Positions 1 to 11,600 of a stretch of DNA of 64,000 bases are shown in pieces; position 1 is the first letter of the stretch, and each line of letters starts with the position of its first letter. Both the position numbers and the translations under genes were made by a program. Source of the DNA: Antedon mediterranea (lineage: Eukaryota; Echinodermata; Crinoidea; Comatulida; Antedonidae); NCBI RefSeq assembly GCF_964355755.1, contig NC_092673.1, forward strand, positions 1,431,001-1,495,000. Reading direction: 5' to 3'. Under the pieces are notes generated by a model. It was not told the DNA's origin, did no database searches, and was given only the letters and a program-made list of their open reading frames with translations.

Positions 1-600
1 GACGAATCGCATATTCGCCGTTTATTGTTGAGGCGCGTAAACAGTGTGCGCAATGCACGTTTTCTTCCCATGACGAGACGAATCGATATTCGACTCTTCG
101 TGTGACGAATAATCGCCAAATTATAATTAATATAATTAATTAATGAAATAAGATACGCAGTTGATGTTTGCATCAATTGTTCTTTAGAATAAATACTTTC
201 GAAATACAAAACAAAAAATGTGTGGTGAGTGACGATATGTTCAATCATGGACCTATAAATTACTAATTTATAGGTCCATGATTCAATATCTGTAGCTTCA
301 ATTCAAACATAATGTAACAGAAAATTCGAAGCGTAAAAAACGTTCGTTTACACAACACTTTTTTTTATACTTTATTATTGATTATTATATTATACAGGAA
401 TACTATTTATTTCCTCATTTCTACCCAAGAATAAACAATTTTTGGATACAAAACTTTATGTGAATTACATTACCAAAATATTAAAATGAGGATAAAAAAA
501 CATCGCGTAAAATACTCGTACTCAAAAGCTTCTGAAATTTGTAGATATATGTCATGAAAAAGAAATTTGACATTCCCAATAATTTTTTTTGGCAAAAATG
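1..600. other. No gene seen; AT-rich flank with one hairpin
   Basis: I see no exon-like open frame with splice sites here. The stretch is AT-rich and ends where the palindromic repeat block begins. The only clear structure is the perfect hairpin at 243-283, listed separately. Confidence 0.5.
243..283. repeat. Perfect 20-bp inverted repeat with 1-nt spacer
   Basis: The arm AATCATGGACCTATAAATTA (243-262) is followed by one C and then its exact reverse complement (264-283). The arms resemble those of the smaller hairpin at 22416-22442, which share CATGGA and GGTAT/CCTAT elements. The two may be relics of one short palindromic repeat family. Confidence 0.8.
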
Positions 601-2450
601 TAATATATGAAACATACAATTTACATAGTTTATCATTGTTTTTTATTAGAACCAATATGGTTACACAGTTAAACATAGTGATAAAGAATAGATACTTGTT
701 AGGTTACTACCCTACCCTCTAGTTTGAAGCGACATTATAAATTCATCGAGAAAAAAAACGTATCGTATTCAGAAACGTTTGACATTTTGTATAGATATGT
801 TCAATAAGACAAAACAAATTATAAATTTCAAGACAAATCGATGATTTCCATTATTTGCATTTCAAAAAATTCACACTTATGAAAGACCATACATTTTCAA
901 CATTTCCTTTTTTCTGTGTACCGAGTTTAGAAACTTTTTGAATACCAGACGTATTTTTTTGTGATGCTTTTTCATTTGAATTGTAGTATAAAATGTCATT
1001 GAAACGAGATAAAAATCATACAAGACATGTTATAATAGGTTGCTCTATATACATAACAAAATTAGTTCTTTTTTTTGGTAAGAATCGCCAATGAAGTAGA
1101 AAGTTATTTCAGATGTAGTGTGCATTTATACGTCATTAATAGTAGGCCTAAAATATAATATTAAATATTATAAAGAATATCAAACATTTTATGTTATGAA
1201 AAATAAAATTGACATATAAGTTTATCATTGTGTTTTACTATAACCATTTTGGTTAAAAGTTAAACACAGTGAGTGATAAAGAATAGAACTGTTTTAGTTT
1301 ATTTAACCCTAACCCTAGTTTGAAGCGATCACATATTTAATATTCATCGCTAAAAATACGTATCGTCTTGAAAAACGTTTGATATTTGGTAGATATGTTC
1401 AATATAGGTTCTTACATCTATAATGCAAAAGAAATATCCTAATAGTTTTATTTTGATTTCTGAGAATCATCAATGAAGTAAAAATGTGTTGGAAATGTAT
1501 TGTCTTTCATAAGTGTAAATGTTTAGAAATGCAAATTATTAAAATCACGAATTTGTCTTGAAACTTTTATTTTTTGTTTGTTTTATAGACGTAAGAACCT
1601 ATTGAACATATTTACCAAATTTCAAATGTTTCTGAATACGATACGTATTTTTTCGCGATGAATTAAGTATGTGATCGCTTCAAACTAGGGTTAGAGTTAT
1701 ATAACCTAAAACAGTGTCTATTCTTTATCATTGTGTTTAACTGTGTAACCAAATTGGTTCTGTAAAACAAGATGATAAACTATGTAACTTGTATTTATTA
1801 TTATTACATTATATGTATCCTGTAATGTAATATGAAAAATAAAATGTATATAGTTTATCATTGTGTTGTACTAAAACCAATTTGGTTAAAAGTTAAACAC
1901 AGTGTTAAAGAATGAACTGTTAGGTTATTTAACCCTAACCCTAGTTTGAAGCGATCACATACTTAATTCATCGATAAAAATACGTATCGTCTTAAAAAAC
2001 GTTTGAAATTTGGTACATGTTCAATATAGGTTCTTACATCTATAATGTAAAAGAAATATCATAATTTGTTTTATTTTGATTTCTGGGAATCATCAATGAA
2101 GTAAAAATGTGTTGGAAAATGTATGGTATTTCATAAGTGTACATTTTTAGAAATGCAAATTATTAAAATCACGAATTTTTTGTGAAATTTATATTTTTTG
2201 TTTGTTTTATAGACGTAAGAACCTATTAAACATATCTAACAAATTTCAAAAGTTTCTAAATACGATACGTACTTTTTCGCGATGAATTTATTATGTCGCT
2301 TCAAACTAGGGTTAGGGTTATATAACCTAAAACAGTATCTATTCTTTATCACTGTGTTTAACTGTGTCACCAAATTGGTTCTGTAAAACAAGATGATAAA
2401 CTATGTAACTTGTATTTATTATATTATTACATTATATGTATCCTATTCTT
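600..2450. repeat. Tandem long palindromic elements (about 600 bp each)
   Basis: At least two head-to-tail palindromic units are visible, about 1190-1800 and 1850-2450, with a more decayed one before them. In each, a left arm carries TTTATCATTGTGTTTTACT, a CCCTAACCCTAGTTTGAAGCG block, TACGTATCG and GTTCAATATAGGTTCTTAC; the right arm carries the same blocks reverse-complemented and in reverse order. The centre holds TTTTGATTTCTG and TTTCATAAGTGTA. No coding capacity is seen. They look like non-autonomous fold-back elements; the superfamily is unknown. Confidence 0.75.
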
Positions 2451-2639
2451 TTCATAACGTTTAGATAATAAGATATGTTTAATATAATATTTTGCTATGT
2501 AAATAATATCATATAATAAATGTTTCATTATCATTGTGTTTTACTGTAACCAAATTGGCTATAGTAAAACACAATACTAAATTTGTATGTAAATGTATCA
2601 TATTATTATATGTTTCCTATTCTTAATTTGTGTTTTACT

Positions 2640-4215
2640 GTATCCAGCACAGTGCTAAATATCATTTATCATAGTTAAAATGTTTTACTCTAACCAAATT
2701 GGTTATAGTAAAACACAGTGATAAATTACTATGTAAATGTCATTTATCATATTATTAAATGTTTCATATTCTTTATCATTGTGCTTTACTCTAATCAAAT
2801 TGGTTATAGTAAAACACAGTGCTAAATTTCTATGTGAATGTCATTTATCATGTTATTAAATGTTTCCTATTCTTTATCATTGTGTTTTACTCTAACCAAA
2901 TTGGTTATAGTAAAACACAGTGCTAAATTGCTATGTAATGACATTTATCATATTATTAAATGTTTCCTATTCTATATCATTGTGCTTTACCATAACCAAA
3001 TTGGTTATAGTAAAACATTGTGCTAAATTGCTAGCTATGTAAATAATCATTATTATTAAATGTTTCCTATTCTTTGTCATTGTGTTTTACTCTAACCAAA
3101 TTGGTTATAGTAAAACACAGTGCTAAATTGCTATGTAATGACATTTATCATATTATTAAATGTTTCCTATTCTATATCATTGTGCTTTACCATAACCAAA
3201 TTGGTTATAGTAAAACATGGTGCTAAATTGCTATGTAAATAATCATTATTATTAAATGTTTCCTATTCTATATAATTGTGCTTTACCATAACCAAATTGG
3301 TTATAGTAAAACACAGTGATAAATTGCTATGTAAATGTCATTTATCATATTATTAAATGTTTCCTATTCTATATCATTGTGTTTTACTATAACCAAATTG
3401 GTTATAGTAAAACACAGTGCTAAATTGCTATGTAAATAATCATTATTATTAAATATTTCCTATTCTTTATCATTGTGTTTTACTCTAACCAAATTGGTTA
3501 TAGTAAAACACAGTGCTAAATTGCTATGTAAATGTCATATATCATATTATTAAATTCCTATTCTTTATCATTCTGCTTTACTTTAACCAAATTGGTTATA
3601 GTAAAACACAGTGCTAAATTGCTATGTAAATGTCATTTATCATATTATTAAGTGTTTCCTATTCTTGATCATTGTGTTTTACTTTAACCAAATTGGTTAT
3701 AGTAAAACACAGTGCTAAATTGCTATGTAAATGTCATTTATCAAATTATTAAATGTTTCCTATTCTATATCATTGTGTTTTACTCTAACCAAATTGGTTA
3801 TAGTAAAACACAGTGCTAAATTGCTATGTGAATGTCATATATCATATTATTAAATGTTTCCTATTCTTTATCATTGTGTTTTACTCTAACCAAATTGGTT
3901 ATAGTAAAACACAGTGCTAAATTGCTATGTAAATGTCATATATCATATGATTAAATTCCTATTCTTTATCATTCTGCTTTACTTTAACCAAATTGTTTAT
4001 AGTAAAACACAGTGCTAAATTGCTATGTAAATGTCATTTATCATATTATTAAATGTTGCCTATTCTATATCATTGTGTTTTACTCTAACCAAATTGGTTA
4101 TAGTAAAACACAGTGATAAATTGCTATGTAATGACATTTATCATATTATTAAATGTTTCCTATTCTTTATCATTGTGTTTTACTCTAACCAAATTGGTTA
4201 TTGTAAAACACAGTA
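2640..4215. repeat. Palindromic satellite, about 16 units of ~100 bp
   Basis: The core AACCAAATTGG (sometimes one base changed) recurs at about 2691, 2791, 2893, 2993, 3094, 3195, 3294, 3394, 3487, 3586, 3687, 3789, 3887, 3988, 4089 and 4189, a period of about 100 bp. In each unit the core lies inside a near-perfect palindrome with arms GTGTTTTACTATAACCAA and its complement. Arms are separated by a variable AT-rich link containing TTTATCATATTATTAAATG. The palindrome matches the outer ends of the elements at 1190-2450, so the array probably arose from them. The short open frames inside are repeat artefacts. Confidence 0.9.
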
Positions 4216-4647
4216 TATTTTACCTCAACAACATCGCCGCAAAATTGTTTATACGTTTATTTTGATTGGCTAACTAAAGTACGGTCTAATGAATATTGAT
4301 ATCAGAAGATTCCCTAGCTTAGTGAAAAAGTTTTATTACCAAAAATATGCTGATTACGTTACTACCGGAAGTTGTAGTCTAGCATGATGCAGACGCAATT
4401 GATTATGTACGTTTGTTAAACATATAAAAAGCTGTAAATTACCACAAAACGACAATAGGAAAGAATTCAAAGAAATGCCCTACGTGTTCAAAATCATTGT
4501 TTTAATATAGTCTGTATGTATAACTAACAATTGACCTTGTGGAAGAGCGTATAAATTTAATTTAAAGTAAAACATGATTTACTCGCCAATTTGGTATTGG
4601 ATATATAGCTCTTAATTGTCGACACGCAGTACAGCGCCCTCTACAGG

Positions 4648-6453
4648 ATGTACTCCCCACAATGTTTTTTTACAGTCGCCGCGCAATCAATGGTTATGTT
4701 TTGTCTTCTGTTAATATTACTCTCTCATTTTTTAATAATTAATGGTTATTTATTGCACATTGATGTACCGCAAAACACAGAATGCTTAAGTGAATCCTGT
4801 CTTATGTATCAACCCGAATCTGCACTCATTTTATGTTCATATCTGTAAGTGAAACGAGTCATATGACAGGCCTACTACTACTAGAGCTAGAAGAATGTTA
4901 CAGATACCTAAGCCAGGGGCCTACATAGGGCCTAGGTAGGGGTGCTGGTCAACTCGTACCCAAACGTACCAATGCCAACTCTAGGTAGCCTAGCCTGCTA
5001 GAGTTAAGTTAGCTGCCGCCTACCTACTAGTTTAGTGTAGTAGGCCCTTCTAGCTTACTAACAGAGATTCCTCTACTGGACTAAAACTGTATTGATTGCC
5101 TTGTTTTTCTTCTTGGACTGTAACATACAATTCACGAAGGATGTAATTTAGTCTATCTAATCTAATTTTCTTTTATTTGTAGACCAGAGGAGTTTATTGA
5201 GTGTGATCAGCCAGACAGCATAGACGAAGGCAATGAAACGTCTACTGAATATGGTTGTAAAACGGTAAATTGTTTATTTTTTGTTAGAATATTCATTCCT
5301 TTTTCTTTTAAACCTTATTCCAAAAGCATGTCACTTGTCAGACACATAAAAAATGATAATTTTTTGGCGCTAATGCAGTTTCGTACCCACCCCTTAAAAT
5401 TACTCAAAATCTTCATCCAACCTACTCACGAGTTGTCTACATACAAACAACATCCTGCAATCATAAAATTGTAAAAATCGAAATTTTTTTATTTATATCT
5501 ATTTTTAATCAATTAATACTGAGCACCCTTCGGAAAAACATCGCCAGCTTAGCTTCGCGAAAATCATCGCTAGGCCTGCCGATAAAAGTATGGAGGCCTC
5601 ACAGGACATTAACTCTATTAAAGTGAACAGCTAAGCTGGCGATGGGTTTCTGAAGGGTGTTCAATTATATTAATTGAATAAATATAGTTATAAATAACAA
5701 ATTATCAATATTTTACCATTTTATGCTTGCAGAATGTTGTAGACAACTCGTGAGTAGGTTAGATGAAGTATTGAAACCATTTTGAGTAATTTTAAGAGGT
5801 GGGTACAAAACTTTAGCGCCACTTTTTTAATTGAATCCCTTAGCACACTACCTACTTTCAAGTTAATTTTGATAGAATCGCACTTAATGTTTTTTTAAAA
5901 TTTGATTTGTTTCAGTATGGGAAAGTAAAATATCAAGATGTTGAAAGAACTAAAGTAAAATGTCGCCCTCTACCAGGTATTGAATGTTACGGTTCAAGAG
6001 AATTTGATAAATCTGGTGTTCCCTGTATAAAGTGAGTATTTTATACAGGATAGTGCTATCCTAGTCCTAAATGCAATCGTTAAATACGTTCTGATTCTAA
6101 AAAAACGGTGCAAACATGATTTCAATATGTATTAACTTGACAAGTTTTACACATAATTCATTTCATTAAACAATTACTTTATTTTTCTTAAATAACAATC
6201 ATATTTATTACCACTTTTAAACCTTTTTTTTTTATTAAGGTATGATAATCATCATTTTGTGTCAACGTTACTCTTTTCAATTCTACTTGGATTTTTCGGA
6301 GTTGATCGTTTTTGCTTAGGACACGTAGGAACAGCAGTAGCAAAGTTGCTAACGTTAGGTGGACTTGGTATTTGGTGGGTTGTTGATATCATCTTACTAG
6401 TTACTGGACAACTCATGCCTGCAGATGAATTCAGTTGGAGTCCAAATTGTTGA
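4648..6453 (+). CDS. TM2D2: TM2 domain-containing protein 2, complete four-exon gene
   Basis: Exons are 4648-4844, 5183-5264, 5916-6031 and 6240-6453, all with GT-AG borders and matching phases (2, 0, 2), giving about 202 residues (human TM2D2, from memory, is about 214). The N-terminus has a signal-anchor-like hydrophobic run. The diagnostic [16 protein letters not shown] block spans the exon 1/2 junction, followed by a cysteine-rich extracellular part and [16 protein letters not shown]. The TM2 domain in exon 4 has two membrane helices around [18 protein letters not shown] and GGLGIWW. The acidic DRF-type motif between the helices is present. Known TM2D proteins are membrane proteins linked to Notch and amyloid biology; their reaction is not defined. 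The GGLGIWW and CLGH motifs favour TM2D2 over TM2D1 or TM2D3. Intron 2 carries a fold-back element. Confidence 0.95.
5350..5835. mobile_element. Fold-back MITE-like element inside TM2D2 intron 2
   Basis: The left arm (about 5360-5545) includes GGCGCTAATGCAGTTTCGTA, ACTCACGAGTTGTCTAC and CATCGCCAGCTTAGC. The right arm (about 5625-5825) has each of these reverse-complemented in reverse order, ending near TTTAGCGCC. Arms are roughly 180-200 bp and diverged by small indels. No open frame lies between them. The element sits wholly within the intron, so splicing of TM2D2 should be unaffected. Confidence 0.8.
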
Positions 6454-6646
6454 TAAGAATTAGAAGTGAGGCAAAAACAATTGGGGTAGGGGTGGGGGCG
6501 TTTCTAGCGTTTAAATATGAGCTGAAATGTGTGACTTTTTGCACTTTAAGAACCTGTTGCATCTCTTGGTACAATACCATGTGGAACATCTACCAGTCCA
6601 TATAAAGTGCAATATAAATTTGATATACTAACTTAAAAAAAATAAT

Positions 6647-6652
6647 AATAAA
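6647..6652 (+). terminator. Candidate polyadenylation signal of TM2D2
   Basis: AATAAA lies 194 bases after the TM2D2 stop codon, in an A-rich stretch. This is the first canonical signal downstream. Confidence 0.5.
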
Positions 6653-6659
6653 ATTTGTA

Positions 6660-7310
6660 ATTCTTTACTAGAGTGAGTGGTACTGAATTGAACGTTATTG
6701 TATCTCTTTTAAATCAGAGGCACCGTCTCAGTAAGATGTGCAACAAGTTTACAGTGAATACAAAATTAGACAGAAAAACAAATTACAAAATATTTACAGT
6801 AAGTAAACTGAGAAACATTAAAAACATAGAAATGTACAAAATTAAGTTTGAAAAAAAAACTGTGTTACGGATATCATTTCGTGTGTTTCATATCATGGTA
6901 AGACATTCGAATAATGTTTTTCGAAAATATTACTTGCTAATTCGTATTTATCATGGGTCAATTGAGTTGGTGTAATTTTGATTTATTGTGGATTTCAAGA
7001 TCATCAAGGAATAAATGGTATTTAAGATATAGAGAGCTAGTAGAAAACAATTCCCAAAGCATGGATAGATTATTGTTGTTTAGTTCATCTTTAAGATTCA
7101 TGAGTATTGGTTGTCTTGAATACTTAAGTAGTTTGCCTTCAAATACGAAATGATTAATACAGTTTCCTTTTCATTACAATTATAAACATATACCTGCATT
7201 TTGAGGTGACCATGCTTCTTTTCTACCTTCAAGTGGTAATGAATATGAACAATATACAAATTGTTGATGCATATTTTTTTATGTTGTACTGTTGCTTGCA
7301 AAATGTGTTA
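6660..7310. other. Intergenic; short open frames not supported
   Basis: Open frames of 60-100 codons exist on + (6673-6975, 6953-7153), but their translations are lysine/asparagine-rich, show no recognised domain and have no clear splice partners. I treat the stretch as intergenic or distal 3' UTR. Confidence 0.4.
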
Positions 7311-7490
7311 ATACCAATTTACACCAACGAGCGGTAACGGTAATACAGTACAAATCTATGTTATTCCTTATAACCATTTTTACACACAACGCGGACGGTC
7401 GGTTACCGCTCAGGATAGATACAGATTCTACGTTGGACAAGTTACGCGCTTTTCCGCTTACCGTTACTGCTCGTCTGTGTAAATTGGCCT
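7311..7490. mobile_element. MITE with TTA target duplication (family A)
   Basis: The right end is GTCTGTGTAAATTGGCCT, and the left end is its complement with two changes (ATACCAATTTACACC). Both ends continue into a GAGCGGTAACGGTAA-type inverted repeat. The 3-bp repeat TTA flanks it at 7308-7310 and 7491-7493. The same termini and the same TTA flanks occur at 34790-35405. A TTA duplication fits PIF/Harbinger-type non-autonomous elements (inference). Confidence 0.85.
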
Positions 7491-7499
7491 TTAGCTGCA

Positions 7500-8670
7500 C
7501 TCATTGGAGATGTGATGACAATAATAGAACAATATAGCAGGGGTTTCTCCAAATTGTTTGTACATAAATTAAATATGATATTTTATATATTTAATAAAAA
7601 CATTACTATTAAACTTAATTGACAGAAACTTTTCGCTTTCAGTGTATTTTTAAACAAGATAAAACAAATCATCACTTCAGCTTCTAATCTACTCGGTAGT
7701 CTGTTTATCGGTAGGATCGCAAAACGGGTTGACCAGATCAACACATAACTAGCTATGCAGTTATGTGAATATTAAGTTTATACCAATATCATTATCTTTA
7801 ATACACAAACTTATCTTATGGTGCATGTGGTATCACAAACTGTGTTTGGGAACCTCGTTCACTGGGGATGAACAATAGGAACAGCAACAACGCCCACAAA
7901 CTATTTGCAATTCTGCATCCATTGTTCTCTACCGTACTATGACCTCCTTCATAAGTTGATTCACGGTTCCATGCTAACTTTTGGAAAATTAATTAGAATT
8001 TGTTAATTTTAATAATTAAGTTTCTACGCGATTTACCTAAATCAGCTTCAATAATAAGTCACACATTTAAGCTTAACGTTAACTAGATTTCAATTCTTCA
8101 ATTTGACAAATAAGGCTATATATTGTGATGATCTAGTAGCCTATATATGAAGAAAGAGGATAACCCCCCCTCCCTCCCTCCCTCCCTCCCCCCGCCCCAC
8201 TTCCTATATCTGCACATAGCTTAACAACTCACAACTCGATTCATTCAACTATAGACTTTGATGACAGTTAACTGAAAGTTAGTCCTCCTGAACAAATATT
8301 GATGTTATAATAAAATAAATAATACCTCATAATAATATGCCTAAATTATTAACTAAGTTTCGGCAAATAAAAATAGCGTGACAAGGGCTATCTTTTATTG
8401 TTTGATGTATGGCAATGTTACGGTCTTGTAGGTTTTATAGTCTTGTGCAATTTTATTAGTACATTATGTCATTGGTTGAGTAGTTTTTGAATCAGGGTTT
8501 GGACTTAAGTCATATCTCTTTTGAGTGTTTACACTGCTGTACTGAACTAAACTATCCTCTTATTCAAACAAATCAGATCCACCACCCGACACGTTTGTTG
8601 AATTTATCACCAGTTTATGAGATATTTCCTAGTGAACGGGTCGTGAAACAGCTATAGAAAACTCTAAAAG
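7500..8670. other. Intergenic, upstream of the first choline transporter gene
   Basis: No gene is seen. The notable structure is a pyrimidine tract at about 8166-8197, built of CCCT repeats and runs of C, capable of forming an i-motif or G-quadruplex on the other strand. The untranslated leader and promoter of the first SLC5A7 gene must lie in the 3' part, but I cannot place a TATA box or start site with confidence. Confidence 0.5.
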
Positions 8671-11600
8671 ATGTCTATAAATTGGGGTGGCCTCATTGGG
8701 GTGGTGATCTTTTATGTCATCATCTTAGCAATTGGATTGTATGCATCTAGGAAAACCAAGGGTAGCACGTCTATGGATGACGTCATGCTTGCTGGAAGAA
8801 GCATTGGACTGTTTGTGGGTGTCTTTACCATGACAGGTAAGCAATCCCTACCGTAGTGTATCACGAGAAAAACGATTTTCATGATTGTTATCCCTGTAAA
8901 GGCTTCACCTTTTCCTAAACCAACCCCCTTTTTACTCCTTTCCCTTCACTACGGGCCTGTATGCCTACTATGGAGGTACGAACTCAGAGAATACCATAGT
9001 AAATTAGATCATTGCTACAACTTATACAATGTAAAAATTCAGTAACAACTTCGCAGTTTTCCTTAGTTTCACCACCAGAAGAGACCGGCCTCAAAACTCG
9101 TACAGCTACTGAGCACCGGTTTACTGAGAGTAGCCTATTTTACCAAGAGACTGTATGCGCAGCGCAGCTCTACGAAGAGCACTCTCTCCATAGACCAAAA
9201 GCATTGCAGAAGATCACAAAAAAATCAAAATAGTTATCGTAACAATTTATCTGTTTTCTTATTAATTAAAAGCGACATGGGTTGGTGGAGGATTTATAAA
9301 CGGAACAGCTCAATCAGTGTATGATTCGGGGTTACTATGGGCGCAGGCCCCATGGGGCTATTCATGCAGCCTAATCATAGGTAAGACCTTTAAAATTAAG
9401 AATAGAAATTATGATATTTATTATTGAAGTAATTGATTGAGTGTGTTACGAAATGTCCCTCATTGTAAAAATGGTCACTCACACATATAAACGTTGAGAT
9501 ATTACTATTTACATGGTAAATATAAACGAGAATAATATAAACCAGATATTATTTCTATTTCTAATTTTTGATCACTTTTTTCTAAATTAAGGTGGACTTT
9601 TCTTTGCTAAGAAGATGCGGGAGCAGGGTCACGTAACCATGTTGGACCCATTTCAGATGAAATTTGGTAATCGAATGGGTGGACTTCTGTTCCTACCAGC
9701 TTTATCTGGAGAGATATTCTGGTCGGGTGCTGTTCTTGCAGCGTTGGGTAATTTTTACAATCTAACATTTACATTCCCATTTTAAATATTATGAGATGTA
9801 AAAAAATCAACCAAATAAGTAAACAATTTGGCGGATGAATATTCAAAGTGGAGAACACTACATAGTTTGCCTACAGCAAACATCACGCACTCATGCTTCT
9901 CGATACAAATCAAATTTATTCTTCAGATTTCTTAATTTTGAAGTAAAAACAAATATTGTGGACTACTTTCATATTATTAGGTTAATTACTGACGTCTTCA
10001 GAAAACCCAGAACAGTATCATAAATATCTTTTAAATGGTGTTTTATAGGATCAACGTTTAGTGTCATTTTGGATATAGACACAACCATTGCTGTTATTGT
10101 GTCAGCATGTATTGCCATGTCCTATACTCTATTCGGAGGTCTTTACTCAGTCGCCTACACAGATGTAGTTCAGTTAATCTGCATATTTTTTGGCTTGGTA
10201 AGTAATATAAACGTCCACCGATACCCCTGTGCTTCATAATATAATGCTGGTGAACAAAGACCAGCGAGACAACTAAAAACGATTATAAAATACGTCTATT
10301 TCGTTAAGATATTTATTAAACAGTTCTTTTAATTAGACCTATTCTCCAGAAATTAATCCAAAATGCTTTTTTATAATATATCTTCAGTGGTTGTCAATAC
10401 CGTTTGCAATGACAAACGAGCATGTTACAAGTATTGCTGAGACAAGTTCGACCTGGCTTGGAACTTGGGATAACCGTTATGCAGCTATCTGGTGTGATCT
10501 TGGCTTACAGTTGGTATGCATTCCATTCCAAGAGTGACACCAGCACGATGAAAGAGAAACACAAGTTAGTGACGCGCGCGTACACAAATACATATTGCGC
10601 TGTATTATCAGCGTTTGTACGCGCGCATGCACAAGTCTTGGGTTTCTATATGGTGTCTTTCTCTAACGGTTTAGATATTTTATTCGTTGTTCGTTGTCTA
10701 CACTATCAAGCTAGTTTGACAACAAATGTCACATAAAGTTTGATAATGTAGACAGAGCTTTTAGAATGATATTATTTTATTCGTTGTTTTAGTTTGAAGT
10801 TTCTTCTGTAACATTTCTCAAGTCAGCGTGACTGAGGAGGACGCTGCCATAAAAACACTAAGTATCAATAAAATTAATAATAACTTTTTGGATTTTATGC
10901 GCGCATGTTGTTATATTAAATGCGTACTATCCAGTACGTTATTTAATAAGCTTGATTCACACTAGAAACCAGTACAAGAACGTAGACGTAACGCAAATGA
11001 GTTGACCAATAGCATGCAACAGCTTTATTAATTCATTTGATTGGTCAAGTAATTTACGTTGCGCCTAGATCTTTGCGTTGCGTCGTTTTGAAATCAATTT
11101 CAAACGCGCTGTTTATGCCTTAATGGTCGATTTGAAACCTTACCTAGGCCCTATACTGTTACTTAAATAAATATATAAATGGATTTTATTTGTATTCTTT
11201 ATTTTTGTGTTTGATATATAGATATTTGGAGGTTTACCATGGCAAGTGTATTTTCAACGCGTCCTGTCCGCTAAGAGTGCGCGGTACTCACAAATCTTGT
11301 CTTACGCAGCCGCTGTTGGCTGTATGGTAATGACAATACCATCGGTCCTTATTGGAGCAATCGCCACAAGCACAAGTAAATTGAATCCTATGGTAGATTC
11401 CAGACCGAAATTAGTAAAAAGATATATATTTTTGCACATATGGCGTTTCATACGTATAATACTTTAGCTCATATTTTCATTATTTTTAAAAAACGAAACG
11501 CCGACTAGTGGACGACTAACATAAAAAAGACAATTAATGCAGAACTTTGCATCCGTACTGGCATGGGTTAACAATTTAAAAAACAAAATCAACAAATATG

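Noticed and set aside
1300-2320. Telomere-like CCCTAACCCTA motifs
   Set aside because: Only two hexamers at a time, embedded in the palindromic element arms and present in both orientations; not a telomere tract.
2640-4215. Regularly spaced repeats resembling a CRISPR array
   Set aside because: Eukaryotic satellite: linkers are homologous to each other, the repeat is a long palindrome, and no cas genes exist.
2838-4273. Open frames starting MSFI(M/I)LLN inside the repeat array
   Set aside because: They are translations of the satellite unit; near-identical frames recur because the DNA repeats.
6673-7153. Two overlapping plus-strand open frames after TM2D2
   Set aside because: AT-rich, no recognisable domain, no splice signals that extend them.
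8166-8197. CCCT tract as a promoter element of SLC5A7 copy 1
   Set aside because: Could be regulatory or i-motif forming, but it looks like a simple microsatellite, and nothing ties it to a transcription start.
9012-9233. 73-codon open frame in intron 1 of SLC5A7 copy 1
   Set aside because: Lies between two confidently spliced exons and has no family resemblance.
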